A DNA stretch of 64,000 nucleotides from CAXBMB01 sp963976695 (lineage in GTDB: Bacteria > Pseudomonadota > Alphaproteobacteria > Kiloniellales > DSM-21159), in the NCBI GenBank assembly GCA_963976695.1, contig CAXBMB010000015.1, positions 1-64,000 on the forward strand, in the 5' to 3' direction. Under the pieces are notes generated by a model, which had not been told where the DNA came from, did no database searches, and saw only the letters and a list, made by a program, of their open reading frames with translations. A program made the translations under genes and the position numbers. Shown here one piece after another: positions 25,879-35,171 of this stretch (its first letter is position 1; every line of letters starts with the position of its first letter).

Positions 25879-26694
25879 ATGTCTGCGAAAACGCTACGCC
25901 TCGAGAGTGAAGGGGGCCTTCGTGCCCCCTTCTACCTTCCTGTCGGCGATGAATGCGATATTTTCACCGCCGCCCACAAGAACCACTTGCCGCTGCTGCT
26001 GAAAGGACCCACCGGCTGCGGCAAAACCCGATTTGTAACCCACATGGCCGCCCAGTTGGGCCGGCCGCTCTATACCGTGGCCTGCCATGACGATCTATCC
26101 GCCGCCGACCTGATCGGCCGCTACCTGCTCAAGGGCGGCGATACCGAGTGGATCGACGGACCGTTGGCGCGGGCGGTGCGTGAAGGCGCGATCTGTTATC
26201 TTGACGAGGTGGTCGAGGCCCGCAAGGACGTGACCGTTGTGTTGCATCCGCTGACCGATGACCGGCGCATCCTGCCGATCGAGCGCACCGGCGAAACGCT
26301 GGAAGCCCCGCCAGGGTTCATGCTGGTGGTGTCCTACAACCCGGGCTATCAGAACATCCTCAAAACCCTGAAACCCTCCACCCGGCAGCGCTTCCTGGCG
26401 CTGGAATTCGATTTCCCGGCGCCCGCGCGCGAAGTCGAGATCGTGGTCAGGGAAAGTGGTTTGGACAGCGACAAGGTAGAGTCGCTCGTGCGTCTCGCCA
26501 ACAAGCTGCGGGACTTGAAGGGGCAGGACCTGGAAGAGGGGATCTCGACCCGCCTGCTGGTGTACTGCGCCACGCTGGTGCAGGCCGGCATGTCGCTGGA
26601 ACGGGCCATCCAGGTCGCCATGATCGAGCCGCTCAGCGACGATCCCGACGTCAAGCAGGGATTGCAGGACCTGGTGGTCGCGGTTTTTGGCTAA
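25879..26694 (+). CDS. norQ: NorQ, MoxR-type AAA+ ATPase
   Basis: A 271-residue AAA+ protein with Walker A GPTGCGKTR (about residues 43-51), Walker B ICYLDEV, sensor-1 VVSYNPGY and an arginine-finger region STRQRFLAL. NorQ works with NorD to insert the FeB iron into NorB. It begins seven bases after norB with GAGG as ribosome site, as in norCBQD operons. Confidence 0.95.
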   Translation: MSAKTLRLESEGGLRAPFYLPVGDECDIFTAAHKNHLPLLLKGPTGCGKTRFVTHMAAQLGRPLYTVACHDDLSAADLIGRYLLKGGDTEWIDGPLARAVREGAICYLDEVVEARKDVTVVLHPLTDDRRILPIERTGETLEAPPGFMLVVSYNPGYQNILKTLKPSTRQRFLALEFDFPAPAREVEIVVRESGLDSDKVESLVRLANKLRDLKGQDLEEGISTRLLVYCATLVQAGMSLERAIQVAMIEPLSDDPDVKQGLQDLVVAVFG

Positions 26695-26832
26695 TGACCG
26701 CCCCGGGCCGGCGCCGGTCGCCGCCTGGGAGCAGCGGCCAAGGCCGGGCCGGTCCGGGCGCCGGAGAGGCGCACGCCGGCCAGGCCAAGCGTTTCGGCCC
26801 GGACTGTCATTTTCTTTCATGAGGGCCAACAG

Positions 26833-28815
26833 ATGGGCCACTTAAGCTTAAAGCCTTGGGAACTGGAAGAAACTGCCGGGCACCTCTGGCACAGCTACGT
26901 CAGTCAGACCACGGCGCCGCCGGCGTATGAGGAGGCCGCCGCCAAGCTGACCGATGTGGAGGGCCGTCTGGCGGTCTTTTTTCGTGGCCTGGGCGGACTG
27001 AAAGCCGTGGAAATCAAGGCCAGCCCTCCGCAAACCTCCGCCCATCGTCTCTCGCTGCTCGGGCGTCTGGGGCGTGGCCGGGAAAAGGTTGCCCGCGCCT
27101 CCTTTGACGGCGAGGCGCTGCGCCTGCCGGAGCGGGTGGCGCTGTTTTCCCAACGTCGACTGAACGAAGGGCTGTATTTCTGGCTGGTCGCCTGCGCGGC
27201 GCACAGCGATCAGCCGGACGACCTGTCCAAGGACCCGCTGCGCGCCGACCTGCAACGCTTGCGGGCCTGGCCGCGCTTGGAGCAGAAGACCCTGCTGGCC
27301 TGTCCGGGCTTGAGCCGCCTGCGCCTTGAGTTGGCCCGCGCCAGCCGCGCGACGCGGCCGATCACCAAGCTGCCGCCCCAGGAAGCCGCCCTGGAGGAGG
27401 CGATCCTGCAGCTGCTGGGCGGCGCGCCGCCGCAAAGCGCGCAGGGCCAGGCGTTTCTGTCCTGGATCCGCGCCGCCGACGGCGACCGGGATCCGGCCGC
27501 GGCGCTGAAGACCTTTCGGGCCCCGCCCGGCTATCACACCTTCCGTCCGGTGCCGCTTTGGCTGGACTTGCTGCCGCTGAGCCCGCGCGCCCTGGTGCTG
27601 CGCGAAAACGACGGCGAGGAGGCGGGGGCCAGCAAGGATCCCCAGGACGAAAAGCAACAGCAAAAGACCTTCCGCGCCAAGCGCGAAAACGCCGATGAAG
27701 CCGACCGCAAGGACAGCTTGGTGCTCTATCGGTTTGAAGCAATTTTCTCCTGGACCGAGTTCTTGAATCTCAACCGTCGCATTGACGACGAGGACGACGA
27801 CAACGCCAAGCAGGCCGCCGACGATTTGGAAGAGGTGAGCCTGGCGGAGAATTCCAAGGTCGCCGCCACCAAGCTGAAGCTGCACCTGGACCTGTCGCCG
27901 GAGGACGCCGAGTGCGAGCGGCTGTCGGGCAAGCACCTCTATCCGGAGTGGGACCATCGCACGCAATCCTATCTGCCGGACCACTGCCGGGTGTTGGCCA
28001 GCCAGGCTGAAACCGGCGACGCGCCGTCGGAACTGCTGAAGGACCCGGCGGCGCGGCGGCGCATTCAAAGCGTGCGCAAGCGGTTTGAGGCGCTGCGGCC
28101 CAAGCGCGTGCTGCTGCCCCGGCAGGTTGAGGGCAACGATCTGGATATGGAGGCGGTGATCCGCGCCCGGGTGGAACTGGCGGCGACGGGCGAGAGCTCG
28201 GACCGGGTTTACTGCGCCACCCGCACGGCCGAGCGGGATCTGGCGGTCTCGATCCTGCTGGATGTCTCGCGCTCCACCGAGTCCAGTCTGGGGACACGCT
28301 CGGTGCTGGAGGTGGAGCGGGAAGCTTTGATCGCCATGGCCTGGGGGTTGGAGGCCTGTGGCGACGAGGCGGAAATCCACGCCTTTTCCTCGCTGCGGCG
28401 TCACCGCGTCTACCTTCGGTCCTGCAAGGCATTCGATGAAAAAATGGGGCCGGAGGTCGAGGCCCGGATCGCCGGATTGACGCCGGGCTTCTATACCCGG
28501 CTGGGGGCGGCGGTGCGCCATGTTTCAAAAGGCCTGCAGGCGCGCGCCCGCCAGCGGCGTCTGCTGCTGGTGATCACCGACGGCAAACCCAATGACCTGG
28601 ACCACTATGAAGGCCGTCACGGCGTGGAAGACAGCCGAAAGGCCATCGAGGAAGCCCGGCGTCAGGGGCAGAGCGTCTTTGGCATCACCGTCGATGCCAA
28701 GGCCCAGGCCTCCTTCGCGCGCATTTTTGGCAAGAACGGCTTTGCGGTGGTGCCCCACCCCGAGAAGATGAGCGAAGCCCTGCCGTTGCTCTACCGCCAT
28801 TTGGTGACCGGTTAG
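26833..28815 (+). CDS. norD: NorD, VWA-domain activator of nitric oxide reductase
   Basis: A 660-residue soluble protein. The C-terminal third is a von Willebrand A domain with the MIDAS motif DVSRS (Asp477) and the TDGKPNDLDHYEGRHGVEDS segment typical of NorD. The N-terminal two thirds are helical and charged (long Glu/Lys stretch near residues 270-330). It is the partner of NorQ. The 138-base spacer after norQ is very GC-rich and contains no gene. Confidence 0.95.
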   Translation: MGHLSLKPWELEETAGHLWHSYVSQTTAPPAYEEAAAKLTDVEGRLAVFFRGLGGLKAVEIKASPPQTSAHRLSLLGRLGRGREKVARASFDGEALRLPERVALFSQRRLNEGLYFWLVACAAHSDQPDDLSKDPLRADLQRLRAWPRLEQKTLLACPGLSRLRLELARASRATRPITKLPPQEAALEEAILQLLGGAPPQSAQGQAFLSWIRAADGDRDPAAALKTFRAPPGYHTFRPVPLWLDLLPLSPRALVLRENDGEEAGASKDPQDEKQQQKTFRAKRENADEADRKDSLVLYRFEAIFSWTEFLNLNRRIDDEDDDNAKQAADDLEEVSLAENSKVAATKLKLHLDLSPEDAECERLSGKHLYPEWDHRTQSYLPDHCRVLASQAETGDAPSELLKDPAARRRIQSVRKRFEALRPKRVLLPRQVEGNDLDMEAVIRARVELAATGESSDRVYCATRTAERDLAVSILLDVSRSTESSLGTRSVLEVEREALIAMAWGLEACGDEAEIHAFSSLRRHRVYLRSCKAFDEKMGPEVEARIAGLTPGFYTRLGAAVRHVSKGLQARARQRRLLLVITDGKPNDLDHYEGRHGVEDSRKAIEEARRQGQSVFGITVDAKAQASFARIFGKNGFAVVPHPEKMSEALPLLYRHLVTG

Positions 28816-28977
28816 TGGTGGAAGGCGTCGCGGTCGCATCACCAGGCCGAACATATGAAGCCGATTGATCCGAGCCGCAGAAAAACCTGCTGCCGACAGG
28901 GGCGTCCAGATATCAGCCACGACTTGCGCCGCGATGAAATCTCGCGGCCAGGAACAACCGAGAAGCGGACTAAGCTG

Positions 28978-29508
28978 TCATCGGCGCTGCGGAAACGTCT
29001 TCACGAAGAAGGTCTGCCTTTTGTTCGATAGAAGCGTCAATTTTTCGAACCCGGCTTTTTCCAGAACTCTTGCCGAGGCCTTGTTGGCGTTTTCGACCCC
29101 ACCCACAATCCGCGCCGCAGTCCCTTGAGACGTCACCTGTTCGACCAAGCCTGAGACCAGCTCTGTTGCATAGCCCCGTCCCCAGGCGGCCTGGCCGAAC
29201 AGATAGCCGAGATGCAGGGACCGACTTCCGTCGTTGTCGGGGATCTCGGCCAGAATCAGCAGTCCGAGCAGTGTCGAAAGCGTCCGATCACGCAGGGTCA
29301 GAACCTCCGTCTCCGCGTTCCGGTCGGCGATCCACTGCGCGATGGCGTCGCGGGTCTGTTCTACATGCAGCACGGCGGGAAGATGCCGCATCACAGTGCA
29401 CGTCAGGACCGACGTTAGTTCATCTATCAGCAGTTCCCGCGACGACCGGCGGGCCACCGAAGGCCGCCAGCCTTCAACCCTCAGCCGAGTCGTTTCGAAA
29501 TTTTCCAT
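28978..29508 (-). CDS. GNAT-family N-acetyltransferase
   Basis: A 176-residue acyltransferase with the GNAT acetyl-CoA loop pattern: GYLFGQAAWGRGYATELVSGLVEQV corresponds to motif A (Q/R-x-x-G-x-G/A), and VENANKASARVLEKAGFEKL to motif B. This is the RimJ/RimL-like subgroup that modifies protein N termini, ribosomal proteins or small amines; the substrate is unknown. It is transcribed away from a MarR gene, with a 5' region that contains a TTAG/CTAA operator-like repeat. It sits just beyond the denitrification genes. Confidence 0.8.
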   Translation of the reverse strand: MENFETTRLRVEGWRPSVARRSSRELLIDELTSVLTCTVMRHLPAVLHVEQTRDAIAQWIADRNAETEVLTLRDRTLSTLLGLLILAEIPDNDGSRSLHLGYLFGQAAWGRGYATELVSGLVEQVTSQGTAARIVGGVENANKASARVLEKAGFEKLTLLSNKRQTFFVKTFPQRR

Positions 29509-29603
29509 ATCGGACTTTCCATGTCTTTGCGGCCCCTGGTCGCCTTTTCCGCCGCCCGCTTCGGTAAAAATGCGCGCCGTCTTGACAGTCGGCTTCCAAA
29601 TTG

Positions 29604-29621
29604 TTAGTTAGACATCCTAAC
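29604..29621. promoter_or_regulatory. Candidate MarR operator
   Basis: TTAGTTAGACATCCTAAC contains a TTAG-N5-CTAA inverted repeat plus an overlapping second TTAG. It lies 16 bases before the MarR start and just downstream of a TTGACA (29582-29587) that could be its -35. It is an autoregulation candidate that would also affect the divergent acetyltransferase gene. Confidence 0.5.
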
Positions 29622-29636
29622 TTATGAGGCCCAGCA

Positions 29637-30062
29637 ATGCAACTGGCAGAGTTTATCGAACTGGTCCACCGGCATGCGCATCGGAAATGGACGGCGCTTG
29701 GCGCAACGGTCGGGGTGTCCTACAGCGAATTCGAATATCTGAGCGCCATCAAGGACCAAGAGGCCGGAAAAACCGACAGGGATGACCATGGCCAGCATTT
29801 ACAAGACGTGGTCGAGGACATGGGTATCCGCAAAGCTTCTGCCAGCGCGATGGTGGTCAAGCTGGAAGCGCGCGGATGGGTCCGCCGGGTGCCCTGCCAA
29901 TACGACGCCCGGGCGCAACATATCCTGTTGACCGAGGAGGGCGAAGATCATTTGGCAAGGGGAAAAACCCTCTATGGCGCCGCGGCCCGGTGTTTGTTGG
30001 CAGAGCTTGACGAGGCCGAAAGAGCCGCCATCGCCAAGGTTTGGAAAATCCCTCATCCGTGA
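29637..30062 (+). CDS. MarR-family transcriptional regulator
   Basis: A 141-residue winged-helix protein. The recognition region IRKASASAMVVKLEARGWVRRVPCQYDARAQHILLTEEGEDHL has the MarR helix and the beta wing (D-x-R-A-x-x-I-x-L-T). The start has GAGG upstream. It probably represses its own promoter through the TTAG repeat at 29604 and may control the adjacent acetyltransferase and membrane protein. Confidence 0.8.
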   Translation: MQLAEFIELVHRHAHRKWTALGATVGVSYSEFEYLSAIKDQEAGKTDRDDHGQHLQDVVEDMGIRKASASAMVVKLEARGWVRRVPCQYDARAQHILLTEEGEDHLARGKTLYGAAARCLLAELDEAERAAIAKVWKIPHP

Positions 30063-30127
30063 TGATCAGGGGCGTTGCTTTGCCCGAATAAGTCCACCCA
30101 ACCAACGATAGAGTGACAGGGAACAAC

Positions 30128-30538
30128 ATGACATTCGAATTGGTCCTGATGGCGACCGCGATCCACATTCTGGTCTGGGAGAAACTCCCGGAATGGGGGA
30201 CAGGGTTCAACACGATGCTGGGCCACCTGCCCCGGCCAGTCCGAACGCTCTATGAGCAGTGGCGCTGTCCCTATTGCGCCGGGTTCTGGATCGCCCTTGT
30301 CCTGCATGGTGTGACCGGGTTCTGGACCATACCGGCGCTGTCCAATCTGCCGTCCTACCTCGGCGTGCTGCGTGTTCCCGTCGGCTGGACGCTTGATGGG
30401 TTGGCGACCGCCACACTGATCTACGCGGCGATCCTGTCCCTCAAGGCCATCGGTCTTCCGGCGATGAAAGCGCACAAGATGAAGGCGGAGTTCATGCAAT
30501 CGGCGTTTCCACAAGAAACAGCCGCGCAACGGGAGTGA
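30128..30538 (+). CDS. Small membrane protein with a CPYC motif
   Basis: A 136-residue protein, start at the ATG at 30128 with AGGG just upstream. It has about three hydrophobic segments and a CPYCAGFW motif near residue 47, which could be a redox-active or metal-binding CxxC; the arrangement resembles DUF1360-type proteins but I am not sure of the family. It is 65 bases downstream of the MarR gene and probably cotranscribed with it. Confidence 0.55.
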   Translation: MTFELVLMATAIHILVWEKLPEWGTGFNTMLGHLPRPVRTLYEQWRCPYCAGFWIALVLHGVTGFWTIPALSNLPSYLGVLRVPVGWTLDGLATATLIYAAILSLKAIGLPAMKAHKMKAEFMQSAFPQETAAQRE

Positions 30539-30631
30539 GCCGGGAAGGCTGGCGCCGGAGGCCGCCAAGCTTTCTGGGGACAGCAAACGCCTTGGCCGAC
30601 CCGGCAGCACCAAATCCAACGGGTTCTGAGC

Positions 30632-33061
30632 CTAGCTGGCCAGGCGCATTCTTTCGCCCTTGGGATCAAAGGCGGGGTGGCGCTGGGCGCGGGCGGTAAA
30701 GCGGCGGCCGGCGATGTCCAGTTCGACGGCGATTGCGGCCGGGTGGGCCTGCTTCGGCGGCAAGGCCGCGCTGGCCAGATAGGCCAGGGCGACCGGCTTG
30801 CCGATCCGATAGCCGAAGGCCGCCGAGGTGGTTTTGCCGATAATTTGGTCGCCCAGATAAACCGGCTCGTTGCCCAGTGGCATCGCCGTGGGGTCGTCCA
30901 GGATCACGCTCATCATCTGCTCGGCCACCCCCTGTTCGCGCAGTTTGAGCAGCGCCTGCTTGCCGACGAAGTCGCTGCGCCAGTCGATGGCGAATTCCAG
31001 TCCGGCCATCAGCGGATTGATGTCGCTGTCCAGGTCGTGACCATAGGCCAGGTACCCCTTTTCAATGCGCAGCGAGGCCTGCGCGAACAGACCGGCGGGA
31101 TGGGCGCCCGCCGCGCAAAGCGCGGTAAAAAGTTCGCCGATCTGGGAGCGCGCACAGGTGATCTCCCACCCGGCTTCGCCGACATAGGACAGCCGGGCGG
31201 CCCGGGCGGCGATGTCGCCCAGCTGAACCGGACCGTGGCGAAAATATCCCAGGCCGTCCAGGCCCGTCAGCCCGGCTTGCCGCGCCACCTGGGCGGCCTG
31301 GGGGCCCATCAGTCCCAGTACCCCATAGGCCTCTGTTTCATCCACCAGGGTCACAGCTTCATCGGCGCGGCGCTGGCGCTGCAGCCAGGCCAGATCGCGC
31401 TTGATGGCCGCCGTGCCGACATAAAGGCGATAACTGTCCGGGCTCAGTCGCAGCGCGGTCAGGTCGCTTTCGATCCCGCCGCGAGGGTTGAGCAGGGCGG
31501 TATAGATCACCCGGCCTTGCGGCTTGGTCATGTCGTTGGCGCAGACCCGGTTGAGAAAGCTTTCGGCGTCGGGGCCGCTGACCTGGATCTTGCCGAAGCT
31601 GGACTGATCGAACAGGGCGGCGCCGTGATGCGCTTGGGCCACTTCTTGCGCGACCTGCCGGTGCCAATCCGGTTGGCCGAAGGTCAGGGTCGGCTCGGCC
31701 GTCTTGTTGAAATAAAGCGGGCGCTCCCAGCCATAGAACTGGCCGAAATGGGGGGCGTGCTTGCGCCACTGATCGGCCAGCGCCGAGGGGCGCAGGTTTC
31801 GACCCCGGGCCCACTGGCGGCCCGGGTGGGTGATTTCATAGTGCTTGCCCAGCACCTCCGGAACCCGGTCGGCCAGCGCCGCGATTGAGTTAAAGGCGGC
31901 GGGAAAGCGCTTTGGGTCCACCTCCAGCAGATCCATCGGGTTGTGGCCCTGGTGGATGCAGTGCGCCAGCGCCATACCGGCGCCGCCGCCGGTGGCCACC
32001 CCCACCGAGTTCATGCCGCAGCCCAGAAACAGGCCGGGCGTTTCCGCGGTTTCTCCCAGCAGGAAGGCGCCGTCCGGGGTGAAGCTTTCCGGACCGTTGA
32101 GCAGGGTCTTCACCTCGGCGGTTTCCAGGGCCGGCAGGCGGTGCAGGGCGTTGATCATCATCGGTTCGAAGTGATCCCAGTCCTCCGGCAGAAGCTGAAA
32201 GGCAAAGTCGTCGCCCAGCCGCGCCGGGTCGATGGCCTTGCCCAGGGGTTCGAAGCAACCCACCAAAAGCCCGCCGGAATCGTCGCGGATGTAGAGGTGC
32301 GAATCATGGTCGGACAGGGTCGGCATGTTGCCGGTGATGCCGTCAATCGGCTTGGTCAGCAGATAAAAGTGCTCGCAGGGGTAAAGCGGCACCTCGGCCC
32401 CGGCCAGGGCGGCGACCTCCCGGCTCCACAGGCCCGCGCAGAGCGCCACCGCGTCACAGCGGATGACGCCTTGGGTGCTTTCCACGCCGACCACCCGTCC
32501 GCCGTCGGTTAAGATGCCGGTCACGCCGGTGCGTTCAAAAATCTTCGCGCCTCGGGCCTTGGCGCCCTTGGCCAGGGCGGCGCAGAGATCGGAGGGGCTG
32601 ACCCGGCCGTCGTCCGGCGACCAGACCGCGCCCAAAACGTCCTCGCCATTCATCATCGGCCAGATTTCCAAGGCCTCTTGCTGGCCGATCGAGCGGGCCT
32701 GAAGGCCGAAAAGATGGGCCAGAGACTCCTGGCGCTTGATGTGGGTCAGGCGCTCCGGCGTGGTGGCGATGGACAGCGAACCCTTGTTGATCCAACCGGT
32801 CGATTGCCCGGTTTCGGCCTCCAACTGGCCGTAGAGATCAATCGAGTAGCGGATCAGGTCGGTCATGTTGCGGCTGGAGCGCAGGGCGCGGACCTGGGCC
32901 GCCGAGTGCCAGGTGGTGCCGGAGGTGAGCTGATTGCGCTCCAGCAAAACCGCATCGCCCAGGCCCAGCTTGGCCAGATGGTAAAGCGTCGAGCAGCCCA
33001 TGACGCCGCCGCCGATGACGACGACGGAGGCGTGGGCGGGAAGTGAGTTTGTCGCGGTCAT
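30632..33061 (-). CDS. Dimethylglycine/sarcosine dehydrogenase-like flavoprotein
   Basis: A 809-residue enzyme from the ATG at 33061 (MTATNSLPAH). The N-terminal Rossmann motif VVVIGGGVMGCSTLYHLAKLG is followed by SGTTWHSAAQV, where the His is the usual covalent FAD anchor in DMGDH/SARDH. The C-terminal half is a GCV_T-like folate-binding region (QSSFGKIQVSGPDAESFLNRV, LSYVGEAGWEI and AYGHDLDSDINPL). The family demethylates N-methylated amines, passing the methyl group to tetrahydrofolate. The true substrate is not known. It is divergent from an RpiR regulator, with an operator-like palindrome between them and a PAAT-type ABC transporter beyond. Confidence 0.85.
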   Translation of the reverse strand: MTATNSLPAHASVVVIGGGVMGCSTLYHLAKLGLGDAVLLERNQLTSGTTWHSAAQVRALRSSRNMTDLIRYSIDLYGQLEAETGQSTGWINKGSLSIATTPERLTHIKRQESLAHLFGLQARSIGQQEALEIWPMMNGEDVLGAVWSPDDGRVSPSDLCAALAKGAKARGAKIFERTGVTGILTDGGRVVGVESTQGVIRCDAVALCAGLWSREVAALAGAEVPLYPCEHFYLLTKPIDGITGNMPTLSDHDSHLYIRDDSGGLLVGCFEPLGKAIDPARLGDDFAFQLLPEDWDHFEPMMINALHRLPALETAEVKTLLNGPESFTPDGAFLLGETAETPGLFLGCGMNSVGVATGGGAGMALAHCIHQGHNPMDLLEVDPKRFPAAFNSIAALADRVPEVLGKHYEITHPGRQWARGRNLRPSALADQWRKHAPHFGQFYGWERPLYFNKTAEPTLTFGQPDWHRQVAQEVAQAHHGAALFDQSSFGKIQVSGPDAESFLNRVCANDMTKPQGRVIYTALLNPRGGIESDLTALRLSPDSYRLYVGTAAIKRDLAWLQRQRRADEAVTLVDETEAYGVLGLMGPQAAQVARQAGLTGLDGLGYFRHGPVQLGDIAARAARLSYVGEAGWEITCARSQIGELFTALCAAGAHPAGLFAQASLRIEKGYLAYGHDLDSDINPLMAGLEFAIDWRSDFVGKQALLKLREQGVAEQMMSVILDDPTAMPLGNEPVYLGDQIIGKTTSAAFGYRIGKPVALAYLASAALPPKQAHPAAIAVELDIAGRRFTARAQRHPAFDPKGERMRLAS

Positions 33062-33201
33062 GGGCGGGGATTCCAAGGGTCGGCGGCAGCCTGGGCTGCA
33101 CGCGGGGAGAAGGAGACAGGGCAAAGCGCGGGCGATGGTGGTGGTCTGGGGTGGTGAATCTTATTGCCGTACAATGGAACATGTGGTTCAATAAAATCAA
33201 T

Positions 33202-33223
33202 AGGTGAAATAAACGTTTCACCT
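33202..33223. promoter_or_regulatory. Palindromic operator between the dehydrogenase and RpiR genes
   Basis: Perfect 8-bp arms AGGTGAAA and TTTCACCT are separated by six bases. The site lies in the divergent spacer 33062-33259, 37 bases before the preferred RpiR start. A second, weaker GAAC-N5-GTTC repeat is at 33177-33189. A half-site-like CGTTTCAC recurs near 34270, upstream of the transporter, so RpiR may control both units. Confidence 0.65.
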
Positions 33224-33259
33224 TTGGAACGGCAACACTCAACCCAGGGGACGGTTTTT

Positions 33260-34123
33260 TTGGCCTTGCGGCAGCGCGTTAGTGAGCATTTTGAGCGGTT
33301 GAGTCCGCAATTGCAGCAGGCCGCCGAATATCTGGTGGCGCATTCCGATGCCGTCGCGACCCGGTCGCTTCGGCAGATCGCCGGTACGGCCGGGCTGTCG
33401 CCCTCGACCTTTTCGCGTTTGGCCCGGGCCTTGGCGTTCGAAAGTTTCGAGGAGGTGCGCGATCTCTGTCGCGCCGACCTGCAGCGCGAAAGACTGGTCT
33501 TTTCAAAAAAGGCCAAGGCGCTTCAGGACTTCCAGGAAGGCCAGATGACACCGGGCAAGGGCGCGTTTGTCGTCGCCCAGGCCTCGGCGGCGATCGGCAA
33601 TATTCAGGACTTGCTCACCACGCTCGATCTTGAGGATGTGGCCGCCGCCGCCGATCTGCTGGCCAGGGCGCCGAAGGTGCATGTGCTGGGGGTGTTCGGT
33701 TCGACCGGGTTGGCGACCTATCTGCTTTACATGGCGCGCATGGCCTTCACCCACTGGCACGGCCTGGGGGCCTCCAACCTCTCGACGGCGGTGATGTTGG
33801 AATCGGTGGCGCCCGGGGACGTGGTGCTGGTGATGTCAATGTACCCCTACGCCCACCGGGCGATCACTATTGCCCAACTGGCGCAAAAAAAGGGGGCGGA
33901 ACTGATCCTGATCACCAACAGCTTTGATGCCCCCTTGCGCAAGCAGGCGCGGCATATCATTGAAGTTTCGACGGAAAGTCCGCAATTTTATGCATCCTAT
34001 GTTTCGACTATTGTCGTATTGGAGTCGCTCATGGGTATGGTTTTGCGTCGAAGTGGGTCGGAAGCTCAACAACGGATCGAAAGAATTGAGCAGGCCAATA
34101 TGGAAAGCGGGGAAATTTGCTAG
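33260..34123 (+). CDS. RpiR-family regulator (HTH plus SIS domain)
   Basis: A protein of about 287 residues from TTG at 33260, with AGGGG nine bases upstream. An earlier TTG at 33164 (319 aa) would place the operator inside the gene, so I prefer the shorter form. The N-terminal HTH (SLRQIAGTAGLSPSTFSRLARALAF) is followed by a SIS domain that binds phosphosugar-like ligands in relatives (VHVLGVFGSTGLATYLLYM and GDVVLVMSMYPYAHRAITIAQLA). Here the neighbours suggest an N-methylated amino acid or related signal instead. Confidence 0.82.
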   Translation: MALRQRVSEHFERLSPQLQQAAEYLVAHSDAVATRSLRQIAGTAGLSPSTFSRLARALAFESFEEVRDLCRADLQRERLVFSKKAKALQDFQEGQMTPGKGAFVVAQASAAIGNIQDLLTTLDLEDVAAAADLLARAPKVHVLGVFGSTGLATYLLYMARMAFTHWHGLGASNLSTAVMLESVAPGDVVLVMSMYPYAHRAITIAQLAQKKGAELILITNSFDAPLRKQARHIIEVSTESPQFYASYVSTIVVLESLMGMVLRRSGSEAQQRIERIEQANMESGEIC

Positions 34124-34311
34124 CGTGGGATCGATGGAAAAAGAAGCGTTCGGCGCTTCGCTTCCGTCGCGTTTCATCCGCTACCCGGTTGATTGGAGGC
34201 GGTGTTACGGTTCTAAGCGGGCTCGCGTCGCGAGTCCTTTCGGAACGCTCCAACTCTCGTCTTGCGGTTTCTTCGTTTCACGAAAGTTCTCATTAACAGG
34301 GAGATAAAAAG

Positions 34312-35145
34312 ATGAAGAAAAAACTACTCGGCGGCGCTTTGTTATTTGTTGTTTCCACCGGGATGTCTTCGGCGATTGCCGCGCCCTGCACCAACGAAGG
34401 TTGGAACAAGGTGATGTCGCGCGGCAAGCTGGTGGTCGGCGTGAAGGCGGACTACAAGCCCTGGGGGTTCCGCAACGAAAGCGGCGAACTGGTCGGCATG
34501 GAAATCGACATGGCGAAGGACGTGGCCGCCACCATGGGCGTGGAGTTGGAGTTGGTGCCGGTGCAGTCGTCCAACCGCATGCAGTTCCTGGACCAGGGCA
34601 AGATCGACCTGATGATCGCCACCATGTCGGACCGCGCTGATCGCCGTAAGATTGTCGGCATTCCCCAGCCCAACTACTACACCTCCGGCACCAACATCCT
34701 GTCGCCGAAGGCCTTGGGACTGAAGGATTGGGAAGAGTTGCGCGGCAAGCCGGTCTGCGGCAAGCAGGGCGCGTTCTACAACAAGATCGTTGAAGAGCGC
34801 TATGGCGCGGAGGTTATCGCCTTCACCGGCAACGCCGAGGCCAAGCAAGCCCTGCGGGACAAGAAGTGCATCGGCTTTGTTTATGACGACAGTTCCCTCG
34901 GCGCCGATCTGGCTTCCGGCAATTGGAATGACTATGAGATGCCGCTGAAGACCGAAGACGACAACCCTTGGGGCTTGGCTGTCCCCTTGGAGGAGAAGAA
35001 CTGTGTTTTCGGTCAGTTCATGTCCGGCATAACCTACAACTGGCTGCAGTCCGGTCAGTTGATCGCGTGGGAAGCCAAGTGGGGCATCAAGCCGACCGCC
35101 TATCTGGCCGCTCAGAAAGAGCGCATGGCCGATTGGATCCAATAG
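34312..35145 (+). CDS. Amino acid ABC transporter, periplasmic binding protein
   Basis: A 277-residue SBP_bac_3 family protein (PAAT type). It has a signal peptide MKKKLLGGALLFVVSTG... cut near IAA-APC, an amino-acid-binding strand VGVKADYKPWGFRNESGELVGMEIDM, and a second-lobe DLMIATMSDRADRR segment. The leader 34124-34311 contains several short hairpins (for example GAAGCG/CGCTTC at 34143-34159). It is preceded by a GGGAG ribosome site. The substrate is not determinable. Confidence 0.88.
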   Translation: MKKKLLGGALLFVVSTGMSSAIAAPCTNEGWNKVMSRGKLVVGVKADYKPWGFRNESGELVGMEIDMAKDVAATMGVELELVPVQSSNRMQFLDQGKIDLMIATMSDRADRRKIVGIPQPNYYTSGTNILSPKALGLKDWEELRGKPVCGKQGAFYNKIVEERYGAEVIAFTGNAEAKQALRDKKCIGFVYDDSSLGADLASGNWNDYEMPLKTEDDNPWGLAVPLEEKNCVFGQFMSGITYNWLQSGQLIAWEAKWGIKPTAYLAAQKERMADWIQ

Positions 35146-35171
35146 GACCCCGAGACGGCGTAAGGCTGGCG

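Noticed and set aside
26848..28521. 557-codon frame antisense to norD
   Set aside because: Gln/Arg-rich low-complexity translation with no domain; typical antisense artefact of a GC-rich gene.
28855..29031. Possible 58-codon ORF between norD and the acetyltransferase
   Set aside because: Basic, without signal, domain or ribosome site, and it overlaps the 3' end of the acetyltransferase gene.
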